From: Tahibacter soli
GTDB lineage: Bacteria; Pseudomonadota; Gammaproteobacteria; Xanthomonadales; Rhodanobacteraceae
Assembly: GCF_025717065.2 (NCBI RefSeq)
Contig: NZ_JAOVZO020000020.1
Span: forward strand, 124,001-188,000
DNA length: 64,000 bases
Reading direction: 5' to 3'
Part shown: positions 63,830 through 64,000 of the stretch, piece after piece
Position numbering within the stretch: the stretch's first letter is position 1
Layout: every line of letters starts with the position of its first letter
Notes under the pieces: model-generated
The model's database searches: none
What the model was told of the DNA's origin: nothing
The model's input: only the letters and a program-made list of their open reading frames with translations
Translations under genes and position numbers: made by a program

Positions 63830-64000
63830 TTTTTTCTTTTTGAACTTCGCCAATTCCGCTGCGAATCCCACGTCCGGCGTCGATTCCGGCACAGCGTTCT
63901 TCACCGGCTTCGCCACCTCGCTCGCCGCGCGCTTGAGTTTGGCCTTCGCCTTCGCCTTCGCCTCCGGGGCGGGCACGTTCGGCGCCGCCTCCCCCGCAAA
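63830..64000 (-). CDS. C-terminal end of a Lys/Ala-rich protein (5' end outside window)
   Basis: The minus-strand frame entering from the right edge encodes a Lys/Ala/Pro-rich end (EAKAKAKAKLKRAASEVAKP, then DVGFAAELAKFKKKK). As written the frame continues antisense into the hydrolase gene to 63707. If the run of six A were five, it would end in TAA directly after FKKKK. No family recognised; only the tail is visible. Confidence 0.4.

Noticed and set aside
1-64000. CRISPR arrays or rRNA/tRNA genes
   Set aside because: No set of regularly spaced 25-40-base direct repeats and no rRNA or convincing tRNA sequence was found by reading. The repeats present are tandem or dispersed palindromes.

Overview
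The window is GC-rich chromosomal DNA of a gammaproteobacterium, most probably of the order Xanthomonadales (Xanthomonadaceae/Rhodanobacteraceae). The best taxonomic marker is the arginine cluster at 6.3-15.9 kb. It encodes N-acetylornithine carbamoyltransferase (argF') instead of ornithine carbamoyltransferase, a fused N-acetylglutamate kinase/synthase, and an ArgE-type deacetylase, which together are the acetylated-citrulline route known from Xanthomonas. A 691-residue FimX-like protein, IS66 elements and the CGTCATCCC...GGGATGACG type of intergenic repeat fit the same lineage.

Layout. 0-6.2 kb: the 3' part of an aldehyde dehydrogenase gene, a secreted family-8 glycosidase, a secreted lectin-like protein, a zinc-ribbon membrane protein, and a lipoprotein joining an HEIGH metallopeptidase to a TPM domain. 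6.3-15.9 kb (minus strand): argF'-argG-argE-argB/A-argC-argH-proB-proA. These genes are tightly coupled by ATGA overlaps and are preceded by a promoter, a short Arg-containing reading frame and an intrinsic terminator that look like a transcription attenuator. 16-23.3 kb: housekeeping genes (cysS, sufE, a DksA-like protein with a long Lys/Ala/Pro tail, yidD, pyrC) and two duplicated M23 peptidases. 23.7-26.7 kb: a TonB-dependent receptor. 26.7-27.3 kb: a deletion scar joining half a LysR regulator to the tail of a short-chain dehydrogenase. 27.3-36.8 kb: folE2, a phytoene-synthase-like gene, gph, ubiG, a membrane protein, an MTA/SAH deaminase, divergent efp and epmB, and fimX.

36.8-46.2 kb is an accessory region. 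It holds REP-like repeats, an ankyrin relic and a large secreted RHS/YD-repeat protein whose C-terminal toxin tail has been cut off by an IS66-family element (2321 bp, exact 8-bp target duplication). The severed tail and two AT-richer candidate immunity genes follow, then a SymE-type gene. 47-55.4 kb returns to chromosomal genes: a DUF4153 protein, htpX, gluQ, phaB, a peptidase-MA-like protein, and a trpE-trpG-trpR-like group with a possible operator at the trpE start.

55.5-62.7 kb is a remnant of a Mu-like prophage on the minus strand: a truncated DUF3164 gene, gp16/GemA, a Mu-type protein, mor, holin, a truncated transglycosylase, and Rz with embedded Rz1. A second copy of the same IS66 element interrupts mor, again with an exact 8-bp duplication. 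An AT-richer pentapeptide-repeat gene in the opposite orientation, preceded by a 152-bp IS5-type MITE, sits as cargo between mor and the holin. The window ends with a frameshifted alpha/beta hydrolase and the tail of a Lys-rich protein gene.

Several genes (sufE, the hydrolase and perhaps the last gene) look one base away from an intact frame, which could be real decay or residual single-base assembly errors.
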